DNA of 64,000 bases from Dioscorea cayenensis subsp. rotundata (lineage: Eukaryota; Streptophyta; Magnoliopsida; Dioscoreales; Dioscoreaceae), in contig NC_052476.1 in assembly GCF_009730915.1 (NCBI RefSeq), positions 124,001 to 188,000 on the forward strand. Direction: 5' to 3'. How positions within the stretch are numbered: position 1 is the first letter of the stretch; the number at the start of each line of letters is the position of its first letter. Of this stretch, positions 11,539-23,892 are shown piece after piece. The position numbers and the translations under genes are program-made. A model generated the notes under the pieces. That model did no database searches, had not been told where the DNA came from, and worked only from the letters and a program-made list of their open reading frames with translations.

Positions 11539-14500
11539 ATGTCCAATATGATTGCGTTGCCGAGGCCCAATTGTAGCCTCCTCGCGGTTTTGTGCGGGGA
11601 GTTTGCCGGCAGGCGAAAGGAGGAGGGGAGGAATCGGGCTTCTTATCCCTTCCCGGAGCTTGTGTCTTCTGGTCGACTTGAGGTTTGTGTGTTCTTTTTG
11701 TTTTCCTTGATGTTTTTGCTATTGTTTGGCTTAGTGTTATCGTCTTGATCTTAATGCAGGTTCAGACACTTGTAAATCCCACATTAGATCGGTTTCAGGA
11801 AGTTCGGAGATCATTAGAGCCCAATGTGTTGTTCTTCCAAGGAGAGAAAGGTGAAAAGGATGAAGAAACTGGTTCTCTTGTTTGGGGAACTGTTGATGTT
11901 TCAGACCCGGAGCTGTTCTGTTCACTCTTCAGCCCTCCGTTTCCAACCATTGTAAGCTGCATCTTTTTAGTTTGCTTGATGATAGAAATTTTCTTTGTTT
12001 TCTGCATCTTATATCAATATGGCAGCTTAAGATAGGTGTCTCAAAACTCAATTTTGTTTATACTTCACTCAGTAGTTAATTAACTTTGCACATTAGAATG
12101 AAAATTTAGTGATTGTTGTTGTGGTTGTTGCTGCTGCTGATGATGATGATGATGATAATGCAACCATGGTGTTCTCCATCTCTGCCTATTATGGTTCAGC
12201 AGAAGATAGGGAAAAAAAAAAAATTATGGTTCAGTCATAATTTCTTAGCATTGCGCATTAGGAGGAAAATTTCTTTCGGTATCTTTTCTTATAATAGATT
12301 GATGCAGGTTTATCTGGAGGTTCCAAACAGTGAGAATATTGCACAAGCCCTCCACTTTAAGGTAATGTTTGATAAGCTATATTTATTGTGATATTTAATG
12401 GCCTTATTCTATGTTCTTTTAAATCTGATGGAGATGCCTTTCCTTTCTCTTTTCAGGGTGTTCCGTACGTAATATACTGGAAGAATGCATTTTCATCTTA
12501 TGCAGCTTCCCACTTTCGGCACTCTTTATTCTCAGTTATACAGAGGTATTATCTTCTGTTTTATTGCTTGAAGCTAGATACAAAGTGCAATGACATCCGA
12601 CTGTTTGGTTTTCTGTGGTGCAGTTCATGCAGCCATGCATGTGATGCCTTTCAACTTGCGCATGCATCTTTCCGGTTTTATTGTGTGCGAAATGGTGTTG
12701 TTTTGCCCGATGGCTGTCAAAAGTCTACTGACAAGCTTGGGCCTCATCTGATTGGAGATGCTCCGAAGATTAATATTGAACCACTGGATAAAGGTCCTGA
12801 TGATGATGCTGAAGACTTGTCAGATTCTTTTCCTACTATCAAGATTTATGATGAGGATGTAGAAATGAAGTTTCTTGTGTGTGGATATCCTTGCAGATTG
12901 GTGAGTTGAGCTGGTTTCTCAGATCCTTTTGTTGCTTGGGTGTTATGGTGTATGATTATAAGCAAGACAGTTATTTGAAATAAGTGCCTTACTAGTTTTT
13001 TTCTGTACTTGCCCAGGATGCTTGCTTCTTGGCCTCTCTGGAAGATGGACTCAATGCTCTCTTGAATATTGAAGTAAGTTTGCTTGGTTCTCTGTGGTGC
13101 AACATTCTTCCAATTTAGGAGCCTATGAAAATGCTATGAAAATGCAGTAATATTTCATATCTCAACTTACTATGTGCTTTATTCTGAGAGACAATTGTAT
13201 ACATCTTGTTCCATGAATCAACTGTTGTTTTCTTCGTTTCCTTCAGTCCTGATCCCCTTCCCTTTTAGCTTCTAGGTAGCATTATGCTTTATTCACCTGT
13301 GTTGTGGATCAGGATTTGATCTTTCCAACAAATTTGTTGCAATATAACTTATGTCCACTAGCTTCTTTTTGAAAATGTATATAGACAAAACTTTCTTCTG
13401 TTTAGTTTGTTTCATATTGTTTGATATATAACAAATTTATGATAGTTCTGATGCCTTTTGTCTTTTCCTGCTTCAGATTAGAGGGAGTAAACTTCAGAAT
13501 CGTGTGAGGTATGTTTAATTCTCTAATACTTGCATATTAGCTTTTGGGATTTGCTTTTGTGTCTGGAATATATAATAATATATTATGATCAGCTGAAGGT
13601 GCCATGATGGTAGGCACATAGCCATTACAAAGTGATTCACTTGGAATTTTTTATTGTACATGCATGTTTGATGATTGATGATTTAATGATAGGATTGAAG
13701 TTTTTTTCCTAGTTGACTATAAACACAGTTGATAAGGAAGTGTACATGCATGTTTCTGCCTTTCGAAAGTCCAATCAAATGAATATGTGCTTATGGATAT
13801 CATTGACATGTTTTGCAGTGCTACACCACCACCCCTTCAAGCTGCATCAGTTTCTCGTGGTGTTGTGACCATGAGATGTGATATCACAACTTGCAGTTCA
13901 GCCCATATCTCGCTTTTAGTGTCTGGCAGTGCACAGACATGTTTTGATGATCAGGTTCATGCCCTTAAGTCTTAATTTTCTTATTTTCTGAAGAAATGTT
14001 TCACCTTAGCTATTTTAATAACTTGTACTGAAATACAGCTTTTGGAAAGCCACATTAAGAATGAACTTATTGAGAAGACTCAGCTTGTTCATGCCGTGCC
14101 AACTGGTGAACAGAGCAGGCCACCATTTTCAGATCCATCAAGCTATGCTTCCATAGCTGCTGGTGCATCTGTGTTTGAAATTACATTGAAAGTGCCATCT
14201 TGGGGATCTCAGGTTGCTCTCTTGTGAACATAATTTTTGTAGTCTTTTGAAGTTTCTAATACCTCTTATCGTATAATTTTTATTTGATTTGGTGGAGATT
14301 ATTCTTTTTGGCCTGAGATTTTATTAGATCTGCTTATCAATCCTTATACAAGCGATAAATTTGAACATTGTCATAATTAATTTGTTGGCCAATAGTAAAT
14401 TAATTTTTACCTTCATGGTCATTTTAACTTGTATTGGGGAATTAAGTTTTTATCAAGAATCTAATAAGATGGCATTTTTTTTTTTTGCTGATGCATGGTT

Positions 14501-16405
14501 TAGGTTTTGAAGCAGCTTGCTCCTGATTTCTCCTACAGAAGTTTGGTGGCGCTAGGCATTGCAAGCACTCATGGTACTGCTGTTGCTTCTTTTGATAAAG
14601 AAGATGCAGATCGGCTACTTTTCTTTTGTTCGAAACAAGCTAATGATGTGCATGCACTAGATAAAGTACTTAATCCTCTGCCAAATTGGGCGTCTTTGTC
14701 AAGCAAAAAACGACCCAGACTTGGTTCAGAAACAAAGCCTATCACTCACGGCAACATTGGTGGTGAAAAAGAATTAATTTGTCCAAAAGTTGATCCAGAT
14801 TACGGGAATGAATTGAAGTTGACAAAGGTAAATATGAGGCCCTTGCCTGCTAGACAGAAGACAAAGGTTATTGCGATGAGGCCCGTTCCTTATTCTAGGC
14901 AACATAAAATGCGTCCTTTTTGGGGAATTTCAGAAGCTGATGCGTATGATGGAAGTCTACTGAAGTCTAATTTGCCAAGTGCACCAATCCCTAAGCAAAA
15001 TCTGGTGCCTGCAGCACCTTCAACACATAGGAAATCCATGTCAAATTCTTTACATGCTCAGCAAATAGTTTCACTGAATCCACTGCCTATGAAGAAACAT
15101 GGATGTAGTAGAAGTCCAATCCAAGTTTGCTCAGAAGTAAGCTTTTCTGGAAGTATTTTGTCTGTGTAGCATGGAACATTCGTATACTTTGTTGTTTGAC
15201 TTTGATTTCTGATTTCGTTTATGTAGGAAGAATTTTTAAGGGATGTCATGCAATTCCTAATTCTTAGGGGGCATAGCCGGCTTGTACCTCAGGGTGGAAT
15301 CTCTGAATTTCCGGATGCTATACTCAATGCAAAGCGTCTAGACTTGTATAATCTCTATAGAGAGGTATTTCTTTTTAAAATTATTTTAGTAAATCTAAAA
15401 AAAAAGCTTACTGTGAGATTTTTCCTTGGATTTCAGGTAGTTTCGAGAGGAGGCTTTCATGTTGGGAATGGGATAAACTGGAAAGGACAAGTGTTCTCAA
15501 AGATGAGGAACCATACAATGACCAATAGAATGACAGTATGCTCCTATTTTCTTAACGGCACTTACCTTTTTTTCTCAATGGTTTGTCAGAATCTGCTGGG
15601 ATATAGTTTGTTGTAGTTCTTCCTTGCCATCTTTTGCATAGGAAAAGGAACACATAATATAATTGTTCAAGGAAATCCATTGCATCGCTCAAACATCTCT
15701 CTCTGTTATATACTGCCAAGTATTATGTCTTCGTGTCAATCTTTAACTCATATTTTGCTTTCAGGGTGTCGGTAATACACTAAAACGGCATTACGAAACA
15801 TACTTGTTAGAGTACGAATTAGCGCATGATGATGTTGATGGCGAGTGCTGCTTGCTATGTCACAGGTTTGTGACTTATTATTCCTTCCCTGCTTCTTCCC
15901 TTTTATTTTTACAAGTCTTTCGAAATGTTATACTAACAAACAAGCTTCTTGAGCTGTTCTTTTTACAGTAGTGCCCCCGGAGATTGGGTGAACTGTGGTT
16001 TGTGTGGAGAATGGGCACACTTTGGGTGTGATAGAAGGCAGGGCCTTGGTACTTTCAAGGTACTTTCTCATTCTGTCATTATATCCTTGAGGTGATGGAA
16101 TATGCCCTCCATGGAATGTTCCTTTTTCTGTTCAACCTAATAATCTTGTTTCAAAACCATGTTTCTCTTGAAAAGTTGCTGTGACATCAAGCATATTTTC
16201 TAGTTGTTTTTTTTATACCTTGATTGAACTAATTGTCTTGAGATGATCATTGATTAATATTGTGACTTGATTACAGGACTATGCAAAGACGGACGGATTG
16301 GAATACATATGCCCTCATTGTAGTGTTAACAATTTCAAGAGGAAATCACCAAAGATGGCGAATGGATTTTCTCATCATACATCAACTGTTTCACGACCAA
16401 CATAG
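11539..16405 (+). CDS. ARID/BRIGHT DNA-binding and PHD finger protein (ARID4-like)
   Basis: The 15 coding exons are 11539-11682, 11760-11951, 12308-12361, 12457-12545, 12624-12900, 13017-13073, 13477-13508, 13819-13954, 14039-14212, 14504-15136, 15227-15364, 15437-15535, 15765-15865, 15969-16059 and 16277-16405. All introns are GT-AG and frames join, giving 781 aa. The ARID lies at about residues 597-705 and includes LRGHSRLVPQGGISEFPDA and NTLKRHYETYLLEYE. A cysteine/histidine-rich PHD-type finger follows at about 708-762, with CxxC, HFGC and CPHC pairs. The large N-terminal region is conserved-looking without a domain I can name. I recognise the overall plan as that of plant AT-rich interactive domain-containing protein 4; a nuclear chromatin or transcription role is inferred from the domains. 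The start is the first in-frame ATG that gives the family-like MSNMIALPRPNCSLLAVLCG. Confidence 0.93.
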
Positions 16406-16922
16406 TCTTCTACTTTTTTATCTTTTGTCCTTTTTTTTATTATTAAATATTTTAGAAGGGACCTGATCTGTATAAGGCCTGATATGTATCATTCCCCAAT
16501 TGTTGTTTTAGCAAGCAAAGGTTTAGCCGGCGCTCAATATCTAATATAATGAGTCACTACATTGCACAGGAATTATATAACAAGGAAATGTTTCATTTTT
16601 GCTTTCTTGCTCCACTGGCTTTTGTTTTTTGTACCCATTTTCCATATCATTAGTTTTATTTTCCATCTTGTTTGGATTCATCCGCAAGTGGGAATTTCAT
16701 GCAAAACTCCTCGAAATCTCTGTTTATTAATTCCTCAGAGTATAGTACGTTTGCACAAAGAACAACATTTGCACCATTATTATGATTTATAGGGAATGAG
16801 AATGAAGCCTTTAAGAGATCCAAAACCTTTCACATTCCAACTCCCCTTCACTCTATAAATCAAGCAAAGAAAATAACAAAATATAACATTAACAGCAAAA
16901 AGAGGAAAAAAAACAAAGGCAG
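16406..16922 (+). promoter_or_regulatory. Intergenic spacer and RBR gene promoter, TATA box at 16854
   Basis: The spacer separates two head-to-tail genes. TATAAAT at 16854-16860 lies 63 bp before the RBR start codon, in a leader that becomes A-rich. The first half presumably holds the ARID 3' UTR. No other gene is supported. Confidence 0.5.
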
Positions 16923-17928
16923 ATGGGAGAAACATCAAGCAATAACCGCTCTGATCTGTTCATTGATCTAGTTGATGATATGTACTTCTCAGCCCTCTAT
17001 GATGAAGAGGAGGTCTTCCCCATCTCTGACGAGAAGTACGCTGGTGAACTCCAGCTCCAAGAAGTCCTCATCTCCGGAACAATGTCCACCCCTTATCCAT
17101 CTCAGCAAACCACAACAAGGAGATTATTACCAGTAAAAAGGCAGAGAGATTGTACTGCTACTACTAGTACTACTACATCTACTGCATGCTGGTCCAGCGC
17201 ACAAACATTCTGCAAGGTATGCATGGAAGTAGCACCCTCATCAAACATGTTTCAAAACAGTAACTGTGCCCACGTCTTCTGCCGTGCATGCCTTAGCCAA
17301 CACATTGCAGCCAAGTTACAGGAGAACATCACAGTGATTAAGTGCCCTGAAGTGCACTGCAAGGGAGTGCTGGAGCCTGAGATATGTCAGGACATTGTCC
17401 CAAAGGATGTGTTTGAGAGATGGGAGAGTGTTCTCTGTGAGTCCATGGCTATTGGAGCTTGTAAGTTCTACTGCCCATTCAGTGACTGCTCGGCAATGAT
17501 GCTTGATGATGCTGACGAGATGGTTGTGCAGGCTGAGTGTCCCGTTTGTAGAAGACTGTTCTGTGCTCAGTGCAAGGTGGCCTGGCATGCTGGAATAAGT
17601 TGCCAGAAGTTTCAGAGTTTGGATGTCAATGAAAGAGGGAAAGATGATCTTATTTTGTTGGAGTTGGCCAGGCGTAACAGGTGGATGAGGTGTCCCAAGT
17701 GCAACTTCTTTGTGGAAAAGATTGAAGGCTGCCTGCACATTACTTGCAGGTTCTCTCTCTTTATCTTCATTCTTAAAATCATGTCTTTTGTGCTATGTGT
17801 GTATGTCTTCAGGGTTGGTTTTTAACATAGTTTGTTATTTTTGTTGTCATTTCAGGTGCAAGTTTGAATTCTGCTATAGATGTGGACAGAAATGGAGTTC
17901 ATCTCATGGTGGTTGTAGTAGCTCATGA
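16923..17928 (+). CDS. RBR (RING1-IBR-RING2) E3 ubiquitin ligase
   Basis: There are two exons, 16923-17749 and 17856-17928, for 299 aa. RING1 has C97, C100, C115, H117, C120, C123, C141 and C146. The IBR segment is about 180-227, with C184/C189, C206/C209, C214/C217 and H222/C227. RING2 spans about 257-285 (CPKC, then EGCLHITC, CKFEFCYRCG). C270 of the EGC motif aligns with the catalytic cysteine of RBR ligases, which form a ubiquitin thioester before transfer. The N-terminal ~90 residues are acidic then Ser/Thr-rich with no domain. The protein resembles the plant RSL1/RNF144-like group, but no C-terminal membrane segment is present, so it is probably soluble. Substrate is unknown. It is convergent with the next gene. 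Confidence 0.92.
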
Positions 17929-18348
17929 TCAATAAAGCGTTTAGACCAGTCACCAAAATGAAGAGTTTGATGTTCAAATTTAAGATGGCCTTAACTTTTT
18001 CTCATTGAAAAGTAATTGACATAAATTGTTTTATTAGTAAATTGTTCTGACCGCATGCACTAATTCCAGTTACAGGGGCAAATCAAATACCCGAGCACCG
18101 CTTGCAGTGTTATTTTTGTCTATATGATAATTCCCTAAGACTATGTCATGGCTTAATACTAATCATTATCACTCATGTATTCATAAAACACTTAGGGGTG
18201 TGATTGGTATAATCAACATTCCCAACAAGCACACATGTGCCAAGTTATTGCTGAGACAATTGATGATCTTCAGCGTGAGGTTTTGCCTGAATGAATTAGT
18301 TCCAACAAACAATATCAAACATACATAAATTCGCCTCCACGGACCGCA
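17929..18348. other. Convergent 3' intergenic region
   Basis: About 420 bp separates the stop codons of the RBR gene (+) and the AIP2-like gene (-). It must contain both 3' UTRs and polyadenylation signals; AATAAAG just after the RBR stop (17932) is a possible one. 18315-18348 would be coding if the AIP2 frame break is an error. Confidence 0.5.
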
Positions 18349-21071
18349 TTAGCAGCACCCTTTTCTATCTTCCTCTTCCTCCTTTTCCCTCTCCTTCCGG
18401 CTTTCATATACATGATCATCAGTCCTCAGCTCATGTCTGCAAATTGGACAGGAGTTGTTCTCATCCTGACATGTTCGTGAGAGAAGACATTCAGTATATT
18501 ATCAGTAACATTGCGGTAAATTTTCATGACAATATGATATCACACATGGAGTGAACAAAAGTCGGGTGATTATTTATTACCAGCCAAGGTTTCAGACAAG
18601 GAGGGTGGAAAAGATGCTTGCAAGGCAACTCCTGCATTTGGTCATTTATCATCAAGCTCTCCCGACACACAGCACATTCGGTTCCACTGCCTAGCTTTGC
18701 AATGGTCTCTTCTGTAACAGTTATAACAGGAAGATTTGCAACGACCTCTTTTGAGGCTGGCGGTGCTCTTGGTATCCCACCACCAATTTCCTAAATAAAA
18801 ATGAAGGCGGCATAAGTGACATGTCAAAAGTTTCTCCTTAAAAACACAGATTAGAGTTACATGCGCTATCACATGAAGTGAGACTACTTCTGTTGACAAT
18901 GCATACAATTTTACAGTTAAATTAGGTAATCTTCAGTTCTGAGCTTCAACCAGCAATCACAACCTACAAATTAACAATTTACAATCTAATGCTAAGAACT
19001 TCCACGTTGAACACGTGGCATTAAAACAGGGTTATGCACAGTTCTAAATTCTGAAATCACGTATAGATAACTCAAAACTTGCGCTTTGTCCATAATACAT
19101 AGAAACATAAAAATACCTGCAATGACGATTGAATGACACTCTCAAGGTCCAAATCGATAGTCCCATGTTGCATCTCGTTAATCAACTCAATTATCGACTC
19201 AGAGGTAACAGGTGTCCTTCCGTTATTTGGTGCATCATTGCGTTCTTCCTGGCTTCGAGATGATTCAGCTTCTAAATTCAGATTTTGTGCAACAGCAATT
19301 GCTGTAAGTAGGTTTTGTTCTACAAGCCATGCTGGAGGTGGAGGCTCAGGTTCTACAGTAAGATGCCCTTCAAAAAGAAATCTAGAACCTGGAGAAAATT
19401 TCATAGAGAAAAAGTTACACACAAAAGTAGCAACCAGATGTAAACATATTATGACAGTATATGGAAATTCTTCCTAAACAAGTGTTGAAATTTGTTTGAT
19501 AATTCAAGCAAGGGCCCAAGCAACTTATTTATGGAGTCTAGGCAGGAAGGGAAATTAGAAAGACCTAATATACATGCTACAGTCCATCCACCAAAAGGTA
19601 CCTGCCTCATTTTATAAACTTGTCTTTGCATTATCAAAGTGGCACATTCTCAACTTGCATTTTAGATTTGCTACAGCCAATAGAAATTTCTAGAAGACAA
19701 CAAGCATATCGTTCATAACAAAGGGCATACAATATGTTCAAATAAATCAACTAAGAAATAAAAAAAAGGGTAGGCCAAATCGGTAATAAACCGAACAAAC
19801 AGAAATTGGAGTTCATCCACCTATACTAAAGCATTACCTGTTTGCCTTCCACTTGATGCAGGAACCTCTGTCTCCATCTCATGAAGATGTTCACGAGCTC
19901 TGGCAATGCATTTCTTTAGATGTTGTTGCTCTGATGATTCAGTAACCAGGTGTTCTGCTTCTTCAAAAAGCCTTAATCCAGCAAGCCAGAAGCCAGGTGT
20001 TGTGTACCTCGTCTGAAGTAGAGTTGCAACACGGCAGACTGCTGAATATATCTGCAGTAGGAGTAATCTTTGGTGAACTACATGCGGTCGTAAGTACAAT
20101 AATTTCAAAAAGAAGAGGCAATGCGTGAAAAGGCCAGATTTATTTCTAAAACTCAAATTAACACATAAATAAACTCAAAGGAAAGCAAGTAGATGAATGC
20201 CCAAGTTTCAAGGGAAAAATGTGGAAAAACTTGTCAGCTCGATAAAGAATTTGCGCATAACAACAAAAAGATTTTGCTTTCTCCCAAATCACACGTCAAG
20301 GGTAAATTATCGAGATAGATTTAAAATAATTAATAACATATGTTACATATCTGATCACAAGGTAATTCATTTTAACAGTATATAAGGGTATGCATGATAA
20401 CTCTTATTCAATCAGATATATAGATGTCCTAATTACAGACTTCATTATATGCAAGGTTGATTCAAAATGATGTAAAGGACTTAAAGTTGATATTTTTACG
20501 CATGAAAAATAGCATTATGATTCCAATGGATCACAAATTTTGCATGGGTGAATTGAAAAGAGGAATTTAGGCCTTTCAATCTGATAAAGCAAAGAAGTAC
20601 ACCCTGCACTAGAATGGTTCAAATACGAAGGCACCAGTTATAAATTTGCAATAAAAATTTCTCCATGGGATTTTATTCAACATCTTTCCTATCACCCTCC
20701 ACAAAGGCAGCGACTCACAAAAAGATAAACAATCAAATTAAATACTCAATCCAACTTAATCATTAAAAATCAGAAGAAAAAGAAAAACCATAAATTTATG
20801 CCCTAAATAATACTAATAGTTAAAAAAAAACAAAGAAGATGAATTTAATTAAAAACCATAGGATCAAAGAATCGAAAGAACAAAAGGGATATAAAAGGAG
20901 GCTAACAGATTTGCGAAGTGACGGGGACGAAGAGGGGTATCTATCGCGGAGGAAGGATCCAATTGAAGAGACGGCCTCCTCAAAGGACTGCTTCTTCCCC
21001 AGCTTCCGCTGCAGCGCCTGCAACTCATCCATCAAGCCTTGCTCCTCCGACGACATTGAAGAAGGAGACAT
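18349..21071 (-). CDS. RING-H2 E3 ubiquitin ligase, AIP2-like
   Basis: Read on the minus strand, the exons are 21071-20907, 20051-19838, 19388-19117, 18790-18581 and 18465-18349, giving 325 aa. The RING-H2 domain is near the C-terminus: C256, C259, C274, H276, H279, C282, C293 and C296, within the ECAVC...PCKHLFH...CPICR pattern. N-terminal coiled or helical sequence (LMDELQALQRKLG) and a middle Pro/Glu-rich segment fit the ABI3-interacting protein 2 family, whose known member ubiquitinates the ABA-response factor ABI3; that role is by homology. The last exon ends ...DRKGCC-stop. One base fewer in the AAAAGGG run at ~18358-18364 would read on as KGAANAVRGGEFMYV to a stop at 18315, which looks like the usual family end. 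There are two possible starts, ATG at 21071 or 21056. Confidence 0.88.
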
Positions 21072-21541
21072 ACAAGCACCAGAGATTCAGATACCCTAAA
21101 TTTTTGACGAATTGCGCTGCTTTCCTCTCGGATTTTAAAGCCAGTCACAGGGTCGGGTTGGCTTGCGGAACAGGAAACCCCCAAATATGTAATGGAAATA
21201 TGGAATTCCTCTCTTATTTATTTATTATTTATTTTAAATGCTAACAAATTACAGATTCAAACTCTTCATCCGAAGCTGTAAGCAAAAGGTTAATAAAATA
21301 TTGGCAGCTCTTATATATATATATATATATATGCTTATATATATATATAAAAAAAGTTTTAATTTGAATAAAATTCCAATCTGGATGTCTACTCGGATAA
21401 AAAAATTTAAATTTAAATTTAAATAAAATTTGATAGATAATGATCCTTGTTTATACATAAAAACAATTAGGATTTATTTTATGTTCAGATTAAAAAAATA
21501 ATAATAATAAATTAAATTAAATTAAATTAAAACATCGGCAG

Positions 21542-21581
<40 letters not shown>

Positions 21582-21780
21582 GATATTTTAAGTGGTATTT
21601 TGAAGCAATTTATTGATGAAAATTCTTGAATCTTTTATAGCATATTTATGATTAATATTAAAAAAATGTATATGATGATAGCCTATTATTAAGATAAAAT
21701 ATCACTATAATTAGAAAATTTTGTTATTAAATATTTTTTAATCTTTTACAATAGTAAGTAAACATACAGGTTCAAGAGGT
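21072..21780. other. AIP2-like promoter side and AT-rich spacer
   Basis: The first ~150 bp is probably the AIP2-like 5' leader. It is followed by simple AT repeats at 21315-21332, 21336-21349 and 21546-21579, and by A/T-rich sequence. No gene is supported. Confidence 0.5.
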
Positions 21781-21782
21781 GT

Positions 21783-22135
21783 TTTTTTTTTTAAATTATA
21801 TATTCTTATTCATTCATAAAAAAACTAATACAAGACGATATAGGAAAAAACTCTATATCCGAATTAAAATAAAATAATATAATAATATGACCCACACTAC
21901 TAGATCAATCTGTACATAATGATCCACATTGGATCAGTCTGTTACACTAGATCAGTCTATACAGACTGATTCACATTTGATTAGGAAAAAACTTTATATC
22001 TGAATTAAAATAAAATAATATAATAATATGACCCACACTAAATCAATCTATATAGATTGACCCACATTGGATCAATCTGCAGACTGACTCACAATGGATC
22101 AGTCTGTACTGTGGGGGCCCAAGCTATAAGCCCAC
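21783..22135. repeat. LTR-like repeat fragment with internal duplication
   Basis: A block tatccgaattaaaataaaat plus acccacac... followed by several variants of gatcagtctgt occurs twice, at about 21852-21985 and 21995-22110. It ends in gggggcccaagctataagccc. The same words recur once at 24840-24925 at the end of another LTR-like insertion. I take it as a rearranged copy of that LTR; ends are not defined. Confidence 0.6.
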
Positions 22136-22303
22136 AACTCAACATTTATGTTTCGCATACCTCTCTTCTAATTTTCAATAGAATATTCTTAGTCATTTGA
22201 AGTACAAGCCTTTCATTTATTGGTAGCTGGGTTCTCGTTAGAACTCTTCACAAGTGAAAGTTCGAATAATGGGTAGGGGCACATTTCTGAAAGTGTGAGT
22301 AGC

Positions 22304-22516
22304 TCCTAAGGCTTGTGTAGTAGGTGTGAGGCTGAGTTTGATTCTCCTGACAAACTCAATGCCCACGCTAACAAAAATAACCAAAGTTTGATCAACGTTT
22401 CAAACCAAAAACCACAATGGAGGATGAATCACCAGCAACGCCTGGGACGCCTACTACTGGGAGCTTCTGAAAGTCTTGATAGCTACGGAGGGACTACTGC
22501 TAAAAATGTGACTTAG
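22304..22516 (+). pseudogene. Frameshifted copy of the small C2HC-finger ORF
   Basis: This region is a diverged copy of 23500-23755 at the DNA level. The finger (CSRCEAEFDSPDKLNAHAN) is kept, but after it the frame differs from the intact copy: the segment matching GDESPTTLGTPAT lies in another frame, and that frame meets stops. No in-frame ATG stands before the finger. It is probably not functional. Confidence 0.6.
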
Positions 22517-22771
22517 ACTTTTCTACGTCTTTGTTGTTATCATTTGCCTAGTTTAAGTTTTTAATTAACCTTTTCTTGTGTCATTTGGCTTAGTGCTTAA
22601 TTATGCCAGTTCTGTCAGTTGCCTTGATAACCTATCAATCGTAGTTATTGTTATCTAAGTTAATGTGTTACTTGTCTTTTATATGTTACTTGATTCTAAG
22701 AAAGAATGCTCTTCTATCAAACATTATCTTAGTCTCAACATATCATCCATAAAAAAGGTATTCTCCCTCTA

Positions 22772-22976
22772 ATATAGTCAGTATGTCTTTTTGGTCCCTC
22801 TAATATGATTTGTCCCTAAGAGGTCTCTCTATTTTAATATTTAAAAAATGTAAGTAAGGGGCTTTTTAAAAATAAATTATATTAGATAGAAGGACTTATA
22901 TTTTTCAAATATTAAAATAGAAAAATCTCCTAGGGAGAAATCATATTAGAGAGACCAAAAGGCATATTGACTATAT
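22772..22976. mobile_element. Hairpin MITE, ~205 bp
   Basis: The two halves are near-perfect inverted repeats. The left arm begins atatagtcagtatg and includes ggtccctctaatatgattt; the right arm is its reverse complement and ends catattgactatat. The arms cover almost the full length, so it can fold as one hairpin. There is no ORF. Target duplication is unclear. Confidence 0.8.
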
Positions 22977-23482
22977 CTTGGTTTATTCACTTAAAAAAAT
23001 TTGGTGAACTGGAGAACGAGAACTAAGTCCCATCAAATTCCATATCAACTTCTTTTTCTTGGTACTTTGTTCTATGTTCACATTAGACTTTTATTTTTCT
23101 GACAAAAGTTCTCAACCCAATCAAATAAATTCCAAAGAAGATAAATTTTTCATGAAAACAAATATTTTAAAAAAAAACTTGAAAACAAAAATTATTAAAG
23201 ACGGAGAGAGAAAGTCCAAAAAAACCAAAGGCAGCAGCAGCATTAAGCTCATTCAACGTTTATGTTTCTCATCTCTCACTAGAATATTCCTAGTCATTTC
23301 TTGACCATCACTTAGACCAAAACTGTGGAATATATTCCCTTAACAAACTCCTCATCACATTGTTTGCATTTCAAAGACCAATTTGATTAGTGAATGTATT
23401 TAATCCAGCCACCTTCACCACCACCATAACAAAAAATTTATCTAACTGTTCATCACTTCATTCCCTAGTGCCAGACCCTTAA

Positions 23483-23752
23483 ATGGTGAAGTATACTTGC
23501 AGCGGGTGTAAGGCTAAGTTTGACTCTCTAAACGAACTCAATGCCCACACTAACAAAAGGCCAAAATGTGATCAAAGTTCCACCCAAAAAAACACAATAG
23601 GGGATGAATCACCAACAACTCTTGGGACGCCAGCAACTAAGAGTTCTGAAAGCCCGGGTAGCTTTGGAAACTCCAAAAACTCTGGATGCTCCGGAGGGAT
23701 TGCTGTTGAAAACGTGGCTTCTCAAGAGAAGAAGAACATCCCGGAAATTTGA
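23483..23752 (+). CDS. Small protein with one C2HC-like zinc finger
   Basis: This single-exon ORF of 89 aa begins MVKYTCSGCKAKFDSLNELN. C6, C9 and H22 plus a following C29 resemble a zinc finger of C2H2/C2HC type with the hydrophobic spacing F...L...H. The rest is rich in Ser, Gly, Asn and Thr with no domain. I do not recognise the family. A broken copy lies ~1.2 kb upstream, so at least one duplication has occurred. It could be a gene fragment, a young gene, or part of a transposon; the position in a TE-rich stretch lowers confidence in function. Confidence 0.45.
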   Translation: MVKYTCSGCKAKFDSLNELNAHTNKRPKCDQSSTQKNTIGDESPTTLGTPATKSSESPGSFGNSKNSGCSGGIAVENVASQEKKNIPEI

Positions 23753-23892
23753 CTTATAGGACATAATTAAAGTTTTTAATTAAGCTTTTTTCTTGTGTCA
23801 TTTGGCTTATATGGCCTCCTAGTAGTTTAAGTACTTAATTATGTTAGATTAATGTGTTACTTTATATTACTGTATATTGATATTAAAAATTA

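Noticed and set aside
17316-17738. Antisense ORF of 140 codons in the RBR gene
   Set aside because: It is the shadow of the RBR coding frame; no domain or start context.
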